In this document: one piece after another, positions 25,444-33,492 of the stretch
Layout of the letters: every line of letters starts with the position of its first letter
How positions within the stretch are numbered: position 1 is the stretch's first letter
Source of the DNA: Halorientalis litorea
Lineage (GTDB): Archaea; Halobacteriota; Halobacteria; Halobacteriales; Haloarculaceae
NCBI RefSeq assembly: GCF_023028225.1
Contig: NZ_CP095482.1
Span: 1,798,001 to 1,862,000 of the forward strand
DNA length: 64,000 bases
Reading direction: 5' to 3'
Position numbers and translations under genes: made by a program
Notes under the pieces: model-generated
The model's input: the letters and a program-made list of their open reading frames with translations, nothing else
Database searches by the model: none
What the model was told of the DNA's origin: nothing

Positions 25444-26301
25444 TCAGTAATCGCCGAGGACGCCGAGTCGCCGCGCCCGTCGCGTCGCGTAGTGGAACAC
25501 GACGTAGCCGCCCAGCAGGTAGCCGACGGCGACGCCGACGAGCAACGCGAGGTCACCGGGGCCGAACTCCCACAGTCGGACGCCGTCGACCATCGCGCGC
25601 TGGAGGAGCGCGCTCCCGTGTGCCAACGGGAGGACGCGCGTCCACGGCGCGTCCAGCACGGGTGCCGAAATCAACACGACGAAGCCGAACTGCAGCAGGT
25701 TCAGCCAGTTGCCGATTCGCTTGTACAGGACCGTGACCCCACCGGCCGCGAAGCCGAGCCCCAACACGGAGGTTATCGCCAGTCCCGCGACGACGACCAC
25801 GGTCACGGGTTCGAGGCTGAGGTGCGTGCCCGTCAGCACGAGCATGACCACCAGCACGACGGCACTCGTGAGGAACGTCCGGACCACCTTCGCCACGCCC
25901 TTCAACAGCGCGACCGGTGCGAACCCGAACGGCGTCGTGATGTGCCGTTCGAGCGTCCCCCACTGCACCTCGCTGCCGATGTCGTTCGACACCGACGAGT
26001 ACGCGCCGACGGACAGCGTCCACAGGAAGTAGCCGACGATGATGCCTTCGAGGGAGTCTGTCAGTGCTTGCCCCGCCAGCAGTCGCCCGCCGTAGAACAA
26101 CACGCCGAAGAAAAACAGCGCGATGACGATGCCGCCGACCGCGTTGGCGGGGTAGCGGACGAATATCAGATACTCGCGGTAGAGTACCGCCCGCGCGAGG
26201 TGATAGTACGTGGCTGGTCGCGGTTCGGCGTCGGCTCTGCTGTCCGGCGGCGGCACGCTGTCTCCGTCGCCGGCCGTCGCCGACCCGGCGTCCCGGCTCA
26301 C
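25444..26301 (-). CDS. ABC-2 type transporter permease
   Basis: 285 residues. After a 35-residue acidic N-terminus there are six predicted transmembrane helices: about 53-75 (NAVGGIVIALFFFGVLFYGG), 85-105, 125-155, 160-185, 195-225 and 240-265. This is the ABC-2 membrane subunit layout. It starts with GTG (26299-26301), which overlaps the ATPase stop as GTGA, so the two are coupled and form one exporter. The substrate is unknown; such pairs export drugs, lipids or polysaccharide. Confidence 0.88.
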   Translation of the reverse strand: MSRDAGSATAGDGDSVPPPDSRADAEPRPATYYHLARAVLYREYLIFVRYPANAVGGIVIALFFFGVLFYGGRLLAGQALTDSLEGIIVGYFLWTLSVGAYSSVSNDIGSEVQWGTLERHITTPFGFAPVALLKGVAKVVRTFLTSAVVLVVMLVLTGTHLSLEPVTVVVVAGLAITSVLGLGFAAGGVTVLYKRIGNWLNLLQFGFVVLISAPVLDAPWTRVLPLAHGSALLQRAMVDGVRLWEFGPGDLALLVGVAVGYLLGGYVVFHYATRRARRLGVLGDY

Positions 26302-27347
26302 GGTGCCCCTCCCGAGTCACCGCCACCCGGTTGCAGTCCAGTCAGGTCGACGAACACATCCTCCAGTTCCGGCTGTACGGTTCGAACGTCCTCGACGGTG
26401 ACGCCCGCCTCGCGGAGGACGGCCATCACGTCGTACAGCGCGTCACCCGCCGCGGCGACTTCGACCCTCGTGCGGCCGTCGACCGACTCAACCGTCTTGA
26501 CCTCGAACCGGTCCCGGAGCGTCGCGACGACGTGGTCGTCGATGTCGGCACTCGTGACCCGAACCGCGTCGCGGTCGGCCCCGGACAGCAGTGCCGTCAC
26601 CGTGTCGTCGGCGACGATACGCCCGTCGGCCATCATCACGACCCGGTCACAGACGTCCTCGATGACCGCCATGTCGTGGCTGCTGACGAGGATGGTGAGC
26701 CCCTCCTCACGCGCGAGTCGGCGCAGTTCCCGCCGGAGCGTCCGGGAACTCTCGATGTCGAGGCCGAGCGTCGGCTCGTCGAGAAAGACGAGGTCGGCAC
26801 CGCCCGCGAGCACGCTCGCCAGCGACACCTTCTGTTTCATCCCGCGCGAGAGTTCCCGCACCGGTGTGTCGGCTTTCCCCGCGAGGCCCAGTCTGTCGAG
26901 CAGTCGGTCGTGCCGCGCCGCAACCGAATCCGGGTCGACGCCGTGGATGGTCGCGAAGTACCGCAGGTTCTCCCGGACGGTGAGCCGCCAGTAGTCGTTG
27001 CGCGCCCCCTCCAACATCGCGTCAACGTCGGCGTACGCCGCCCGCCGCCCGTCGGCCACGTCGGTGCCGAACACCTGGACCGACCCCGCGTCGGGGACGA
27101 CGATGCCCAGCACGCACTTCAACAGCGTCGTCTTGCCGGCCCCGTTGGGCCCGAGCAGACCGACGATGGACCCCCGTTCGACCGTCAGGCTCACGTCGTC
27201 GACGGCGAGCACCGCGTCCTCGCCACTCCCGAACTGCTTCGAGACACCCTCGACCGCGAGCGCGGGGGTGCCGTCGCCCCCCGCGTCACGCCGCGTTGCC
27301 ACGTCCGACTCGGCCCGCTCGCGGTCGGTCGCCGCCCTCTCTGCCAT
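26298..27347 (-). CDS. ABC-2 exporter ATP-binding protein
   Basis: 349 residues. A 25-residue acidic head leads to a standard ATPase: Walker A GPNGAGKTT (about 65-73), signature LSRGMKQK (about 163-170), Walker B LVFLDEPTLGLD (about 180-191) and H-loop SSHDMAV. The C-terminal 100 residues (IDDHVVATLRDRFEVKTVES onward) form the extra domain common in ABC-2 ATPases. The ATG at 27345-27347 was preferred over the longer open frame since similarity starts just after it. It drives the permease at 25444. Confidence 0.92.
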   Translation of the reverse strand: MAERAATDRERAESDVATRRDAGGDGTPALAVEGVSKQFGSGEDAVLAVDDVSLTVERGSIVGLLGPNGAGKTTLLKCVLGIVVPDAGSVQVFGTDVADGRRAAYADVDAMLEGARNDYWRLTVRENLRYFATIHGVDPDSVAARHDRLLDRLGLAGKADTPVRELSRGMKQKVSLASVLAGGADLVFLDEPTLGLDIESSRTLRRELRRLAREEGLTILVSSHDMAVIEDVCDRVVMMADGRIVADDTVTALLSGADRDAVRVTSADIDDHVVATLRDRFEVKTVESVDGRTRVEVAAAGDALYDVMAVLREAGVTVEDVRTVQPELEDVFVDLTGLQPGGGDSGGAP

Positions 27348-27493
27348 TGTCTCGGGTACGGGCTGAACGCTGATATATGCGTGCCCGGGACACCGGCGGT
27401 GTCGTGCGTGCTGTCGCCCACGGCAAATGACGGACTCCGAAGCCCAACGACCGCCGGGCAACGTTTATTTCAACTGGCTATGATGAGGTCGGC

Positions 27494-27712
27494 ATGGCTA
27501 ACCTGACTCTCGTCGGGGGCGGGGTAGCCGTCGCCCTCCTCAGCGTCCCGTTCTTTACCGTTCCCGCGGATATGATGGGGCTTCGGAGTCTTCTCGACTC
27601 GGTCTCCATCTACGACAGCGGCGGACTGTCGGACCAACTCGCCGCGTACTGTCTGGGCCTCATTCTCGCGTTTCTGGGAGTGTTCATGCTGTTTCAAGGA
27701 CTGACGGCCTGA
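27494..27712 (+). CDS. Small membrane protein
   Basis: 72 residues with two hydrophobic segments, about 5-25 (TLVGGGVAVALLSVPFFTVP) and 50-70 (YCLGLILAFLGVFMLFQGLT), joined by a short polar loop. The codon use (G/C third positions) supports it as real. It is divergent from the ABC ATPase, with an A+T-rich ATTTCAA at about 27467-27473 as possible promoter. No family recognised. Confidence 0.6.
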   Translation: MANLTLVGGGVAVALLSVPFFTVPADMMGLRSLLDSVSIYDSGGLSDQLAAYCLGLILAFLGVFMLFQGLTA

Positions 27713-27900
27713 GTCGGACCACGGTACGTCCCTATCACCTCTACCGGGTCGGACGGTCACACTATCGCCAACCGGCGACGAAAATTGTGTGACCTCCACG
27801 CTCGTGATTTACGGAGCAAATATCGCCTCTCGAATCGTGACCCTCGCCGAGACAGTCCGGGCGTGTGGCTCGCTTCGCTCGGCGGTCGGGTCCAGAGAAG

Positions 27901-27924
27901 TGCCGCCTCCCAGAGTTTGGACCG
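27901..27924 (-). repeat. Diverged copy of tRNA-Phe 3' end (putative att site)
   Basis: The first 11 bases are identical to the tRNA-Phe acceptor and T-stem region (TGCCGCCTCCC); the next 13 match with one inserted base and two or three changes (GAGTTTGGACCG against GATTTGAACCG). It marks the left edge of the 1.6-kb segment. Confidence 0.65.
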
Positions 27925-27931
27925 ATTTCAC

Positions 27932-29332
27932 TCACTTACTACCACCGTCCGGCACGATGTCGCTGGGTGTGAAGAGTAACACGTCGTCGCGGTCCGCTGC
28001 CACGTCTTTCAGGCCGTCGGAGAATCCGGAGCGACAGAAACAACAGTATTGCTCCTCGCGGCCGCTCTCGTTCGGTGGCGACCACTGAACCTGTGACACA
28101 CTTCGCTCGAGGTCAGCGAGGTCTCCCTCGGTCATCTCGCGGCTGGTGTACTTGCACTCACCCGCCACAAGCGTGCCGTCACTCGCGAGTCCCACGACGT
28201 CGATCTCGTGTTGTTGGTGCCACCAGTAGCCGATTCCCTGGTACGTCTTTGGAATCAACGATGGGAGCGCGTTCTGACAGACTTGCTCGAACATCGTCCC
28301 CATGTAGTCGGTGAAGGTGGGTTCGATCAGTTGCTCGTAGGCGTCCTCGCCGAGCTGGACGAGTTCGCCCTGCTGGCCGTAGACGTACCGGAACCAGAAC
28401 CGGAACAGTGGTTCCTTCAGCCGGTAGCGGCTCTTCCGCGTCGAGTTGGGGTCAGCAGTCACGGGAATATCGCGTTCGACGAGTCTGAGCCGTCGGAGCT
28501 TCGAGAGATACGAACCCAGCGCGTTGGAGTCAACCCCGGCGAACCCGGCGATCTCGTTTGCCGCGCGTTTCCCGGTCGCAATCGCCCGGAGAATCGTGTA
28601 GTACGTCTGTGGCTCTCGAATCCCGAACTCCGTCCGTAACAGGAACTCCGGTTCGTTGTGGAGGACGCCGTGCTCCGAGAGTACTTGCGACTGGACGTTC
28701 TCGGCCAGCGAGCGAGACGGATCGAGCGCCTGGAGATAGTACGGCGTCCCGCCGAAGACACTCCAGGCCTGGATGACCTCGTCCGAGTCATCACCGGGGT
28801 AGAACTGCTGTGCATCCGTGAGGCCGAGCGGTGGCAGGTCGATAGTTGCCGTCCGACGACCGTACAGCGGACTGCCACCACTGAGGACCTTGTCTTCCAT
28901 GATGCTGATCGACGAGCCGACGAGCACGAGTGTCGTGTCCGTCTCCTCGAGATGTGTGTCCCAGACGCGCTGTATCTTCGACGGGAGTGCGTCGTCTGAT
29001 TCGACGAGATAGGGGAACTCGTCCAAGACGACGATCGCGTCTTCGCGACCGAGTGCCCGGAGCAGGGCTTCCCAGTCGCGCTGAATGTCTTCCAGTAGCG
29101 GAAACGTCTCGCTGGCCGTGTCGACGAAGTTAGCGAGTTGTGCGTCGGTCGTCTCCTCAGTCGCCTGCCAGTAGATCGCGTTCTCTCGCTCTCGGACCGC
29201 CTCGCGAACGAGCGCACTCTTGCCGAGCCGTCGTCGCCCGTAGACGACGATCAGTTCGGCAGTGTCGCTCTCGAACCGCGAGTCCAGCAGTTCGAGTTCG
29301 TCCTCGCGGTCGACGAAACGCTGGCGTGCCAT
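27932..29332 (-). CDS. Archaeal ATPase (PF01637) with C-terminal DUF234 nuclease-like domain
   Basis: 466 residues. An AAA+-type P-loop ATPase: FVDREDELELLDSRF, Walker A YGRRRLGKSALV (31-42), Walker B IVVLDEFPYLV (100-110), sensor-like LVLVGSSISIME. A winged-helix stretch (about 265-320) precedes the DUF234 C-terminus, where HEIDVVGLASDGTLVAGECK carries the D-(x)n-ExK pattern of PD-(D/E)XK nucleases. Such proteins are common in archaeal mobile and defence regions; their function is not established. It is the only gene in the tRNA-Phe micro-island and its codon use is less G/C-biased than its neighbours, consistent with transfer. The end CCFCRSGFSDGLKD may also bind metal. Confidence 0.88.
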   Translation of the reverse strand: MARQRFVDREDELELLDSRFESDTAELIVVYGRRRLGKSALVREAVRERENAIYWQATEETTDAQLANFVDTASETFPLLEDIQRDWEALLRALGREDAIVVLDEFPYLVESDDALPSKIQRVWDTHLEETDTTLVLVGSSISIMEDKVLSGGSPLYGRRTATIDLPPLGLTDAQQFYPGDDSDEVIQAWSVFGGTPYYLQALDPSRSLAENVQSQVLSEHGVLHNEPEFLLRTEFGIREPQTYYTILRAIATGKRAANEIAGFAGVDSNALGSYLSKLRRLRLVERDIPVTADPNSTRKSRYRLKEPLFRFWFRYVYGQQGELVQLGEDAYEQLIEPTFTDYMGTMFEQVCQNALPSLIPKTYQGIGYWWHQQHEIDVVGLASDGTLVAGECKYTSREMTEGDLADLERSVSQVQWSPPNESGREEQYCCFCRSGFSDGLKDVAADRDDVLLFTPSDIVPDGGSK

Positions 29333-29540
29333 ACACCCTGTTCCGCCTCGGCCGTGATTATGTTTCCGGTTATCTAAATCTCGATTTTACTAATTACGAT
29401 TTTATAGACTCGATCGGACAGTCGCCACTCTCGTGGCCAGGAGGATGGGTCTGGTATCGACGACAGTTCGATTCGACGGGCGAACCTCGGATAGCAAATC
29501 GCACACTCGTCAGTCACGGGCATGTGAACTGTGAGTATAA

Positions 29541-29614
29541 TGCCGCCTCCCGGATTTGAACCGGGGACAGCTCGATCTTCAGTCGAGTGCTCTCCCAGTC
29601 TGAGCTAAGGCGGC
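29541..29614 (-). tRNA. tRNA-Phe (anticodon GAA)
   Basis: Complete 74-nt cloverleaf on the minus strand. Acceptor GCCGCCT (29614-29608) pairs with AGGCGGC, discriminator A. The anticodon loop CTGAAGA is closed by CTCGA/TCGAG, and the T arm CCCGG-TTCAAAT-CCGGG is perfect. No intron, CCA not encoded. It borders the micro-island at its 3' side. Confidence 0.96.
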
Positions 29615-29730
29615 GCGCCGTCGGGCGTCAGTGACTGCGACGGTGGGACGAAAAAGGATTTCGAAAGTCTGCCCACGAGCGTGCGATAGCACACACCACA
29701 GTTACGCTCCCGCGGTGCCATCGTCGGGGT

Positions 29731-30048
29731 ATGCCCGATACCGACGTCGACCCGGCGACGCTGTCCCGCGCGGAACTGGTCGCGGCCCTCCACGACCACC
29801 TCGAAGCCACCGCACGGCTCCCCATCGACCCCACCACGAACCGCTGGCTCGGCGAAGCGCAGGCCGCCGCGGCCGACATCGCCGACGGGACGGCACCAGA
29901 CAGCGTGGTCGAGAAACGCGCCGAGCAGGTCCGACACTTGCTGGAGAACGCCGGGAACCCCGAGAACGAACAGGCGCGGGCGCACGTCACTGCCGCGCTG
30001 GCACTCGCACGGGAACTCCTCGCCCGTGGGACGGCCGACGGCGCGTAA
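29731..30048 (+). CDS. Conserved small helical protein
   Basis: 105 residues, all helical and Ala/Glu-rich. It starts TLSRAELVAALHDHLEATAR and has PIDPTTNRWLGEAQAAAADI and RAEQVRHLLENAGNPENEQA, giving a compact helical bundle with no membrane segment. Codon use is fully haloarchaeal, and the ATG follows GGGGT. I do not recognise the family. It lies downstream of tRNA-Phe on the other strand and is convergent with the membrane protein gene at 30123. Confidence 0.7.
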   Translation: MPDTDVDPATLSRAELVAALHDHLEATARLPIDPTTNRWLGEAQAAAADIADGTAPDSVVEKRAEQVRHLLENAGNPENEQARAHVTAALALARELLARGTADGA

Positions 30049-30122
30049 CCGACGCGTCGGCCCCTGCCGGGGACGGTTCGACGCCGACGGGGACAGTTCG
30101 ACACGGCCGCAGTCGGGCAGCG

Positions 30123-30629
30123 TCACCGACTCCGCAGCACGGCGTCGACCATTCCGATGGTCTGACCCACGCCGACGAGCGCGATGCCGACGCTGGAGGG
30201 CAGGAGTCCCGACCGGACGAGCGTGGTAACGTACACCACGGCACCCAGTCCCGAGAGCGCGGCACTCACGTAGTAGGGGAGGCGGGCGGCGGGGAACGCG
30301 CGGCCGGTGTACGCGAGGCCGGCGGTGGGGAGGACCATCCAACCGACGACGCTGACGGTCAACAACGGCTCCGAGGACAGGCGGAAGCCGGCGATGCCGG
30401 CGAGGGTGACGCCGAGGCCGGCGACGAGGACGGCGCGCCACGCCCGGAGCGCGCCGCGGCCCATCGCCGACCACCCGGTGATGGCGAAGACGGCGACGAA
30501 GGCGGCCATCACGAGGTGGGCGACGAAGACGGCGTCCGTGCCGACGAGGCCGCGGTGGGCCGCGTCGACGACCAGCCACGCGAGCGGGACGAGGACGGCA
30601 GGGGCGGCGTCGCGGACGGTTCGGAACAC
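30123..30629 (-). CDS. Five-helix membrane protein of unknown function
   Basis: 168 residues with five predicted transmembrane helices (about 8-28, 34-54, 63-83, 90-110 and 125-160) and short polar loops. The motif AITGWSAMGRGALRAWRAVL lies between helices 2 and 3. Small haloarchaeal membrane proteins of this kind have no assigned function. It is divergent from the iron alcohol dehydrogenase; the 123 nt between them contains both promoters. Confidence 0.68.
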   Translation of the reverse strand: MFRTVRDAAPAVLVPLAWLVVDAAHRGLVGTDAVFVAHLVMAAFVAVFAITGWSAMGRGALRAWRAVLVAGLGVTLAGIAGFRLSSEPLLTVSVVGWMVLPTAGLAYTGRAFPAARLPYYVSAALSGLGAVVYVTTLVRSGLLPSSVGIALVGVGQTIGMVDAVLRSR

Positions 30630-30752
30630 GGTCCGGCGTACTCACCGGAGATACAAGAGCGTACCCCGCTCTCGCGGCTGTGGGCCGCGACGAGGCGGTC
30701 GAGATACACTCCCCGCCGAAACGCTTTGGCTGGCCCGGGTCGTGCGGACGGT

Positions 30753-31955
30753 ATGCCAGTCGAGACAGTGCCGTTCGTTCACGACTACCAGCCCGGCGCG
30801 ATTCACTACGGACGCGGCTGTGTCGCCGACCTCGGGGCCACGCTGGCCGACCGAGGCCTCGACAGCGCGCTCGTCGTCTGCGGGCGAAACGTCGGGGCCA
30901 ACGACGACCTGATGGACCCGATTCTGGCGGGACTCGGGGACCGGCTCGCGGGCGTGTTCGCCGAGACGACGCCCGACAAACGCGTCGAGACGGCACTCGC
31001 GGCCGCAGCGCGGATGCGCGAGGTCGGTGCGGACGCGCTGGTCCCGGTCGGTGCGGGGAGTAGCATGGACGTGGCGAAGGCCGCGGGCATCCTCCACGCC
31101 GAACCCCGTGACATCGACGCGGTGCAGGCCGAAGTCGAGGAGACGGGCAGTCTGGCCGTCCCCGACGGCGACTTGATACCACCCGCTTTCGCCGTGCCGA
31201 CGACGTTCGCCGGGGCGGACCTCTCGGTGATGGGGAGTACGACGGTTCCGACCGACGAGGGGCGCGTCGCGGCGGGGATGTCCGACGCCGCGCTGATGCC
31301 GACGGGGCTGTTCTACGACCCGAACGCCTTCGACACGACGCCGATGGACGTGCTCGCGGGGTCGGCGTTCAACGGGTTCGACAAGGCACTCGAAGCCGTC
31401 TACTCCCGGAACGCGACCCCGGTCACGGACGCGACGGCACTCCGCTCGCTGCGATACCTCCGGTCTTCGCTCCCTCGACTGCGCGACGCCGACGACCCGG
31501 CGGTCATGGAGCGGGCGGTGACGGGCATCCTGCTGGCCCAGTACGGGCTCTCGGTGCCCGACTCGGTCAAGTTCAACGTCATTCACGCGTTCGGCCACGC
31601 CTTCAGGACCGAGTTCGGCGTCCAGCAGGGCGTCGCCCACGCCGTCCTCGCGCCGCACGTCCTCGCCGCCGTCTTCGACCGGGTGGACGGCCGCCGCGAG
31701 TTGCTCGCCGAGGCACTCGTCGACGGCGACCCGGCCGACCCGGCGGCCGTCGTCGTCGATACCGTCCGGGAGATTCGGGCCGGTCTGGACCTCCCGACAC
31801 GCCTCGACGACGTCGTGGACCCGACCGACGCGACACTCCGCAGTGCCGCCGAGTACACCCTCGACGACCACCTCTTCCCGCTCGGCCCCGAGGGCTTCGA
31901 CCCGTCGGTGACCGAGGTCGAGGCTATCATCCGGGACGCACTGACCGGCGAGTGA
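30753..31955 (+). CDS. Iron-containing alcohol dehydrogenase family protein
   Basis: 400 residues of the group III (iron) dehydrogenases. VETVPFVHDYQPGAIHYGRG opens the Rossmann-like half; LVPVGAGSSMDVAKAAGILH (about 100-120) is the NAD-binding GGSxxD-type motif, with GAGSS replacing GGGS; FAVPTTFAGADLSVMGSTTV follows; and SVKFNVIHAFGHAFRTEFGV with QQGVAHAVLAPHV supplies the metal-binding His residues. It would interconvert an alcohol and aldehyde/ketone with NAD(P). The ATG at 30753 begins the family similarity; the open frame upstream is a shadow. Substrate unknown. Confidence 0.9.
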   Translation: MPVETVPFVHDYQPGAIHYGRGCVADLGATLADRGLDSALVVCGRNVGANDDLMDPILAGLGDRLAGVFAETTPDKRVETALAAAARMREVGADALVPVGAGSSMDVAKAAGILHAEPRDIDAVQAEVEETGSLAVPDGDLIPPAFAVPTTFAGADLSVMGSTTVPTDEGRVAAGMSDAALMPTGLFYDPNAFDTTPMDVLAGSAFNGFDKALEAVYSRNATPVTDATALRSLRYLRSSLPRLRDADDPAVMERAVTGILLAQYGLSVPDSVKFNVIHAFGHAFRTEFGVQQGVAHAVLAPHVLAAVFDRVDGRRELLAEALVDGDPADPAAVVVDTVREIRAGLDLPTRLDDVVDPTDATLRSAAEYTLDDHLFPLGPEGFDPSVTEVEAIIRDALTGE

Positions 31956-32075
31956 CGACCACCTCGGCCGGTCAGGACGACGGTAGCTGCGTTCTCAGGG
32001 GCTGTGGGACGGGTACGTGGCGCGCGTCGGTCCCTCGAAAACGTTATGTCCGCGGAGATAGTCTCTCGGGTCGCA

Positions 32076-32270
32076 ATGGCGCAAGGTACGGTCGATTTCT
32101 TCAACGACACAGGCGGGTACGGTTTCATCGATACTGAGGACGCGGACGAGGACGTGTTCTTCCACATGGAAGACGTCGGCGGCCCGGACCTCGAAGAGGG
32201 ACAGGAAGTCGAGTTCGACATCGAACAGGCCGACAAGGGGCCGCGGGCGACCAACGTCACCCGCCTCTGA
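32076..32270 (+). CDS. cspA: Cold-shock domain protein
   Basis: 64 residues, one cold-shock domain. RNP1 is GGYGFID (13-19) and RNP2 DVFFHMED (26-33), and the chain starts MAQGTVDFFNDTG as in haloarchaeal CspA. It binds single-stranded RNA/DNA and probably acts as an RNA chaperone. A weak TATA-like GTTATGT at 32043-32049 sits about 30 nt before the ATG, supporting this start rather than the upstream ATGs in the same frame. Confidence 0.95.
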   Translation: MAQGTVDFFNDTGGYGFIDTEDADEDVFFHMEDVGGPDLEEGQEVEFDIEQADKGPRATNVTRL

Positions 32271-32316
32271 GACGGCAGAGACGACCGAGTTCTGTTATTT
32301 CAGCCGCCGAGTCGCA

Positions 32317-33060
32317 TCACGGTTCGAGCGGTTGCTCCGCCCGGTAGTGAATCGCCATCGGGAGCCCCGTCGCGTCCGTCGGCGGGTCCGCCGGGAGCGT
32401 CCGGAGCGTGCCGGGTCCCGGTGCGGCGGTGTACGCGAGTGCCACCGCGGCCAACACGCTCTCGACGGCTATCTCGTGGCCCGCAGTCGCCTCGGCGACT
32501 TCCTGAACCACCGGCGGCGCGTCGCGGTCGAACGTCGCCAGTGCGCGCATCCGCTCGGCGTAGCCCGCCGCCGTCGCCGCCGCGTGGTCGAGCGTCGTCC
32601 CGGCGAACGCCCGGAAGCAGACTTCGGGGTGAGACTCGGCCAGTACCGTCCGCGCCTCGGTCACCTCCTGCAGTAACTCGTCGACGGCGACGATACCGTC
32701 GCTGATTGCGAAGGCGGCTTTCGAGAGGGGGTGCCCCGTCTTGCGTTCGGTGGCCCGGTTCGCCGCCGGGTAGCGCCGCTTCCGGGCGGCTTCCCGGACG
32801 GGCGGCGTGAGTATCGTCTCGGCCTGTGGCCCCACGACAGCGCGCGCCGCCGGGTCGCAGGGTCGCTCCGTCTCACCCTCGTCGAGGAGGCCGACCGGCA
32901 CGTCGACGAGGACGCGCTCGGCGTCGTCCTCGTACTCGCCCCACACCCCGCCGACGCCGTCGAACACCTCGGCGTGGTCGAACCCGTCGCCGTCGAACGC
33001 GACGGCCAGCCATCCGCCGTCGCTCCAGTCGACACCGACGTACAGCGGCCCGTCGCTCAT
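32317..33060 (-). CDS. DUF429 family protein
   Basis: 247 residues of DUF429, an RNase H-like fold family. LYVGVDWSDGGWLAVAFDGD gives the first strand with its Asp, RVLVDVPVGLLDEGETERPC the second acidic strand, and LTPPVREAARKRRYPAANRA with ESHPEVCFRAFAGTTLDHAA the conserved core. Acidic residues on the strands suggest nuclease-like metal binding, but no activity is established. The ATG at 33058-33060 (MSDGPLYVG) fits the fold start. Divergent from the cupin gene. Confidence 0.86.
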   Translation of the reverse strand: MSDGPLYVGVDWSDGGWLAVAFDGDGFDHAEVFDGVGGVWGEYEDDAERVLVDVPVGLLDEGETERPCDPAARAVVGPQAETILTPPVREAARKRRYPAANRATERKTGHPLSKAAFAISDGIVAVDELLQEVTEARTVLAESHPEVCFRAFAGTTLDHAAATAAGYAERMRALATFDRDAPPVVQEVAEATAGHEIAVESVLAAVALAYTAAPGPGTLRTLPADPPTDATGLPMAIHYRAEQPLEP

Positions 33061-33143
33061 GTCCGTACGGTGTCCGGCAGGATACAAAAGCAGTCGGACT
33101 CGGAAACCGGAGCCTACTCGGCCCTGCGGCCGAAGCGACGGAC

Positions 33144-33491
33144 ATGGAACGCGTCGACTTCGATGACGCCGAGACGTACGAACCGGACGAGGGGTGGCGA
33201 CGGGTCGCGCTGGCCGGGAGCGAGGACGCGACCCTCGAGTGGTTCGAGAAGCCGCCGGGTCACTCCTCGCCGATGCACGACCACGAGAACGGCCAAGTCT
33301 GCCTCGTGTTGGCGGGCGAACTCACCGTCGTCACCGACGACGACACCGCGACGCTCGGCCAGTACGACTCGGTGTGGCTCGACCCGTGGGAGTCCCACCG
33401 CGTCGAGAACACCGGCGACGAGGTGGCCGTGGGGCTGGACGTCTTCGTTCCCGGTCGCTCCTTCGACTTCTGGACGGACCGCGAGGACTGA
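33144..33491 (+). CDS. Single-domain cupin
   Basis: 115 residues forming one cupin barrel. SSPMHDHENGQVCLVLAGEL (41-60) is cupin motif 1, with two His and a Gln where Glu is usual, and YDSVWLDPWESHRVENTGDE is motif 2 (His ligand). It probably binds one metal ion; function could be isomerase, dioxygenase or ligand sensor. It starts MERVDFDDAETYEPDEGWRR. The stop nearly abuts the convergent aldo/keto reductase stop (33493). Confidence 0.85.
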   Translation: MERVDFDDAETYEPDEGWRRVALAGSEDATLEWFEKPPGHSSPMHDHENGQVCLVLAGELTVVTDDDTATLGQYDSVWLDPWESHRVENTGDEVAVGLDVFVPGRSFDFWTDRED

Positions 33492-33492
33492 C

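Larger units (their letters stand above)
27901..29563 (-). mobile_element. Micro-island inserted at the tRNA-Phe 3' end
   Basis: The end of tRNA-Phe reads TGCCGCCTCCCGGATTTGAA on the plus strand from 29541. A near copy, TGCCGCCTCCCAGAGTTTGG, starts at 27901, 1640 bp away. Between them is one gene (archaeal ATPase, 27932-29332) and about 200 bp of A+T-rich DNA (29333-29540). This is the layout of an element integrated at a tRNA 3' end with a diverged left attachment site, but no integrase gene is present. Just outside the left copy, 27869-27883 contains CTCGCTTCGCTCGG, the same string type found in the other tRNA-linked repeats. The island is inferred; the repeat is seen. Confidence 0.6.

Noticed and set aside
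24949-26994. 681-codon open frame on the plus strand
   Set aside because: It runs antisense through the ABC-2 permease and ATPase genes and through the winged-helix gene in another frame. It is a shadow.
29631-30752. Long N-terminal extension of the iron alcohol dehydrogenase frame
   Set aside because: It covers tRNA-adjacent DNA and runs antisense to the membrane protein at 30123. Family similarity starts at 30753.
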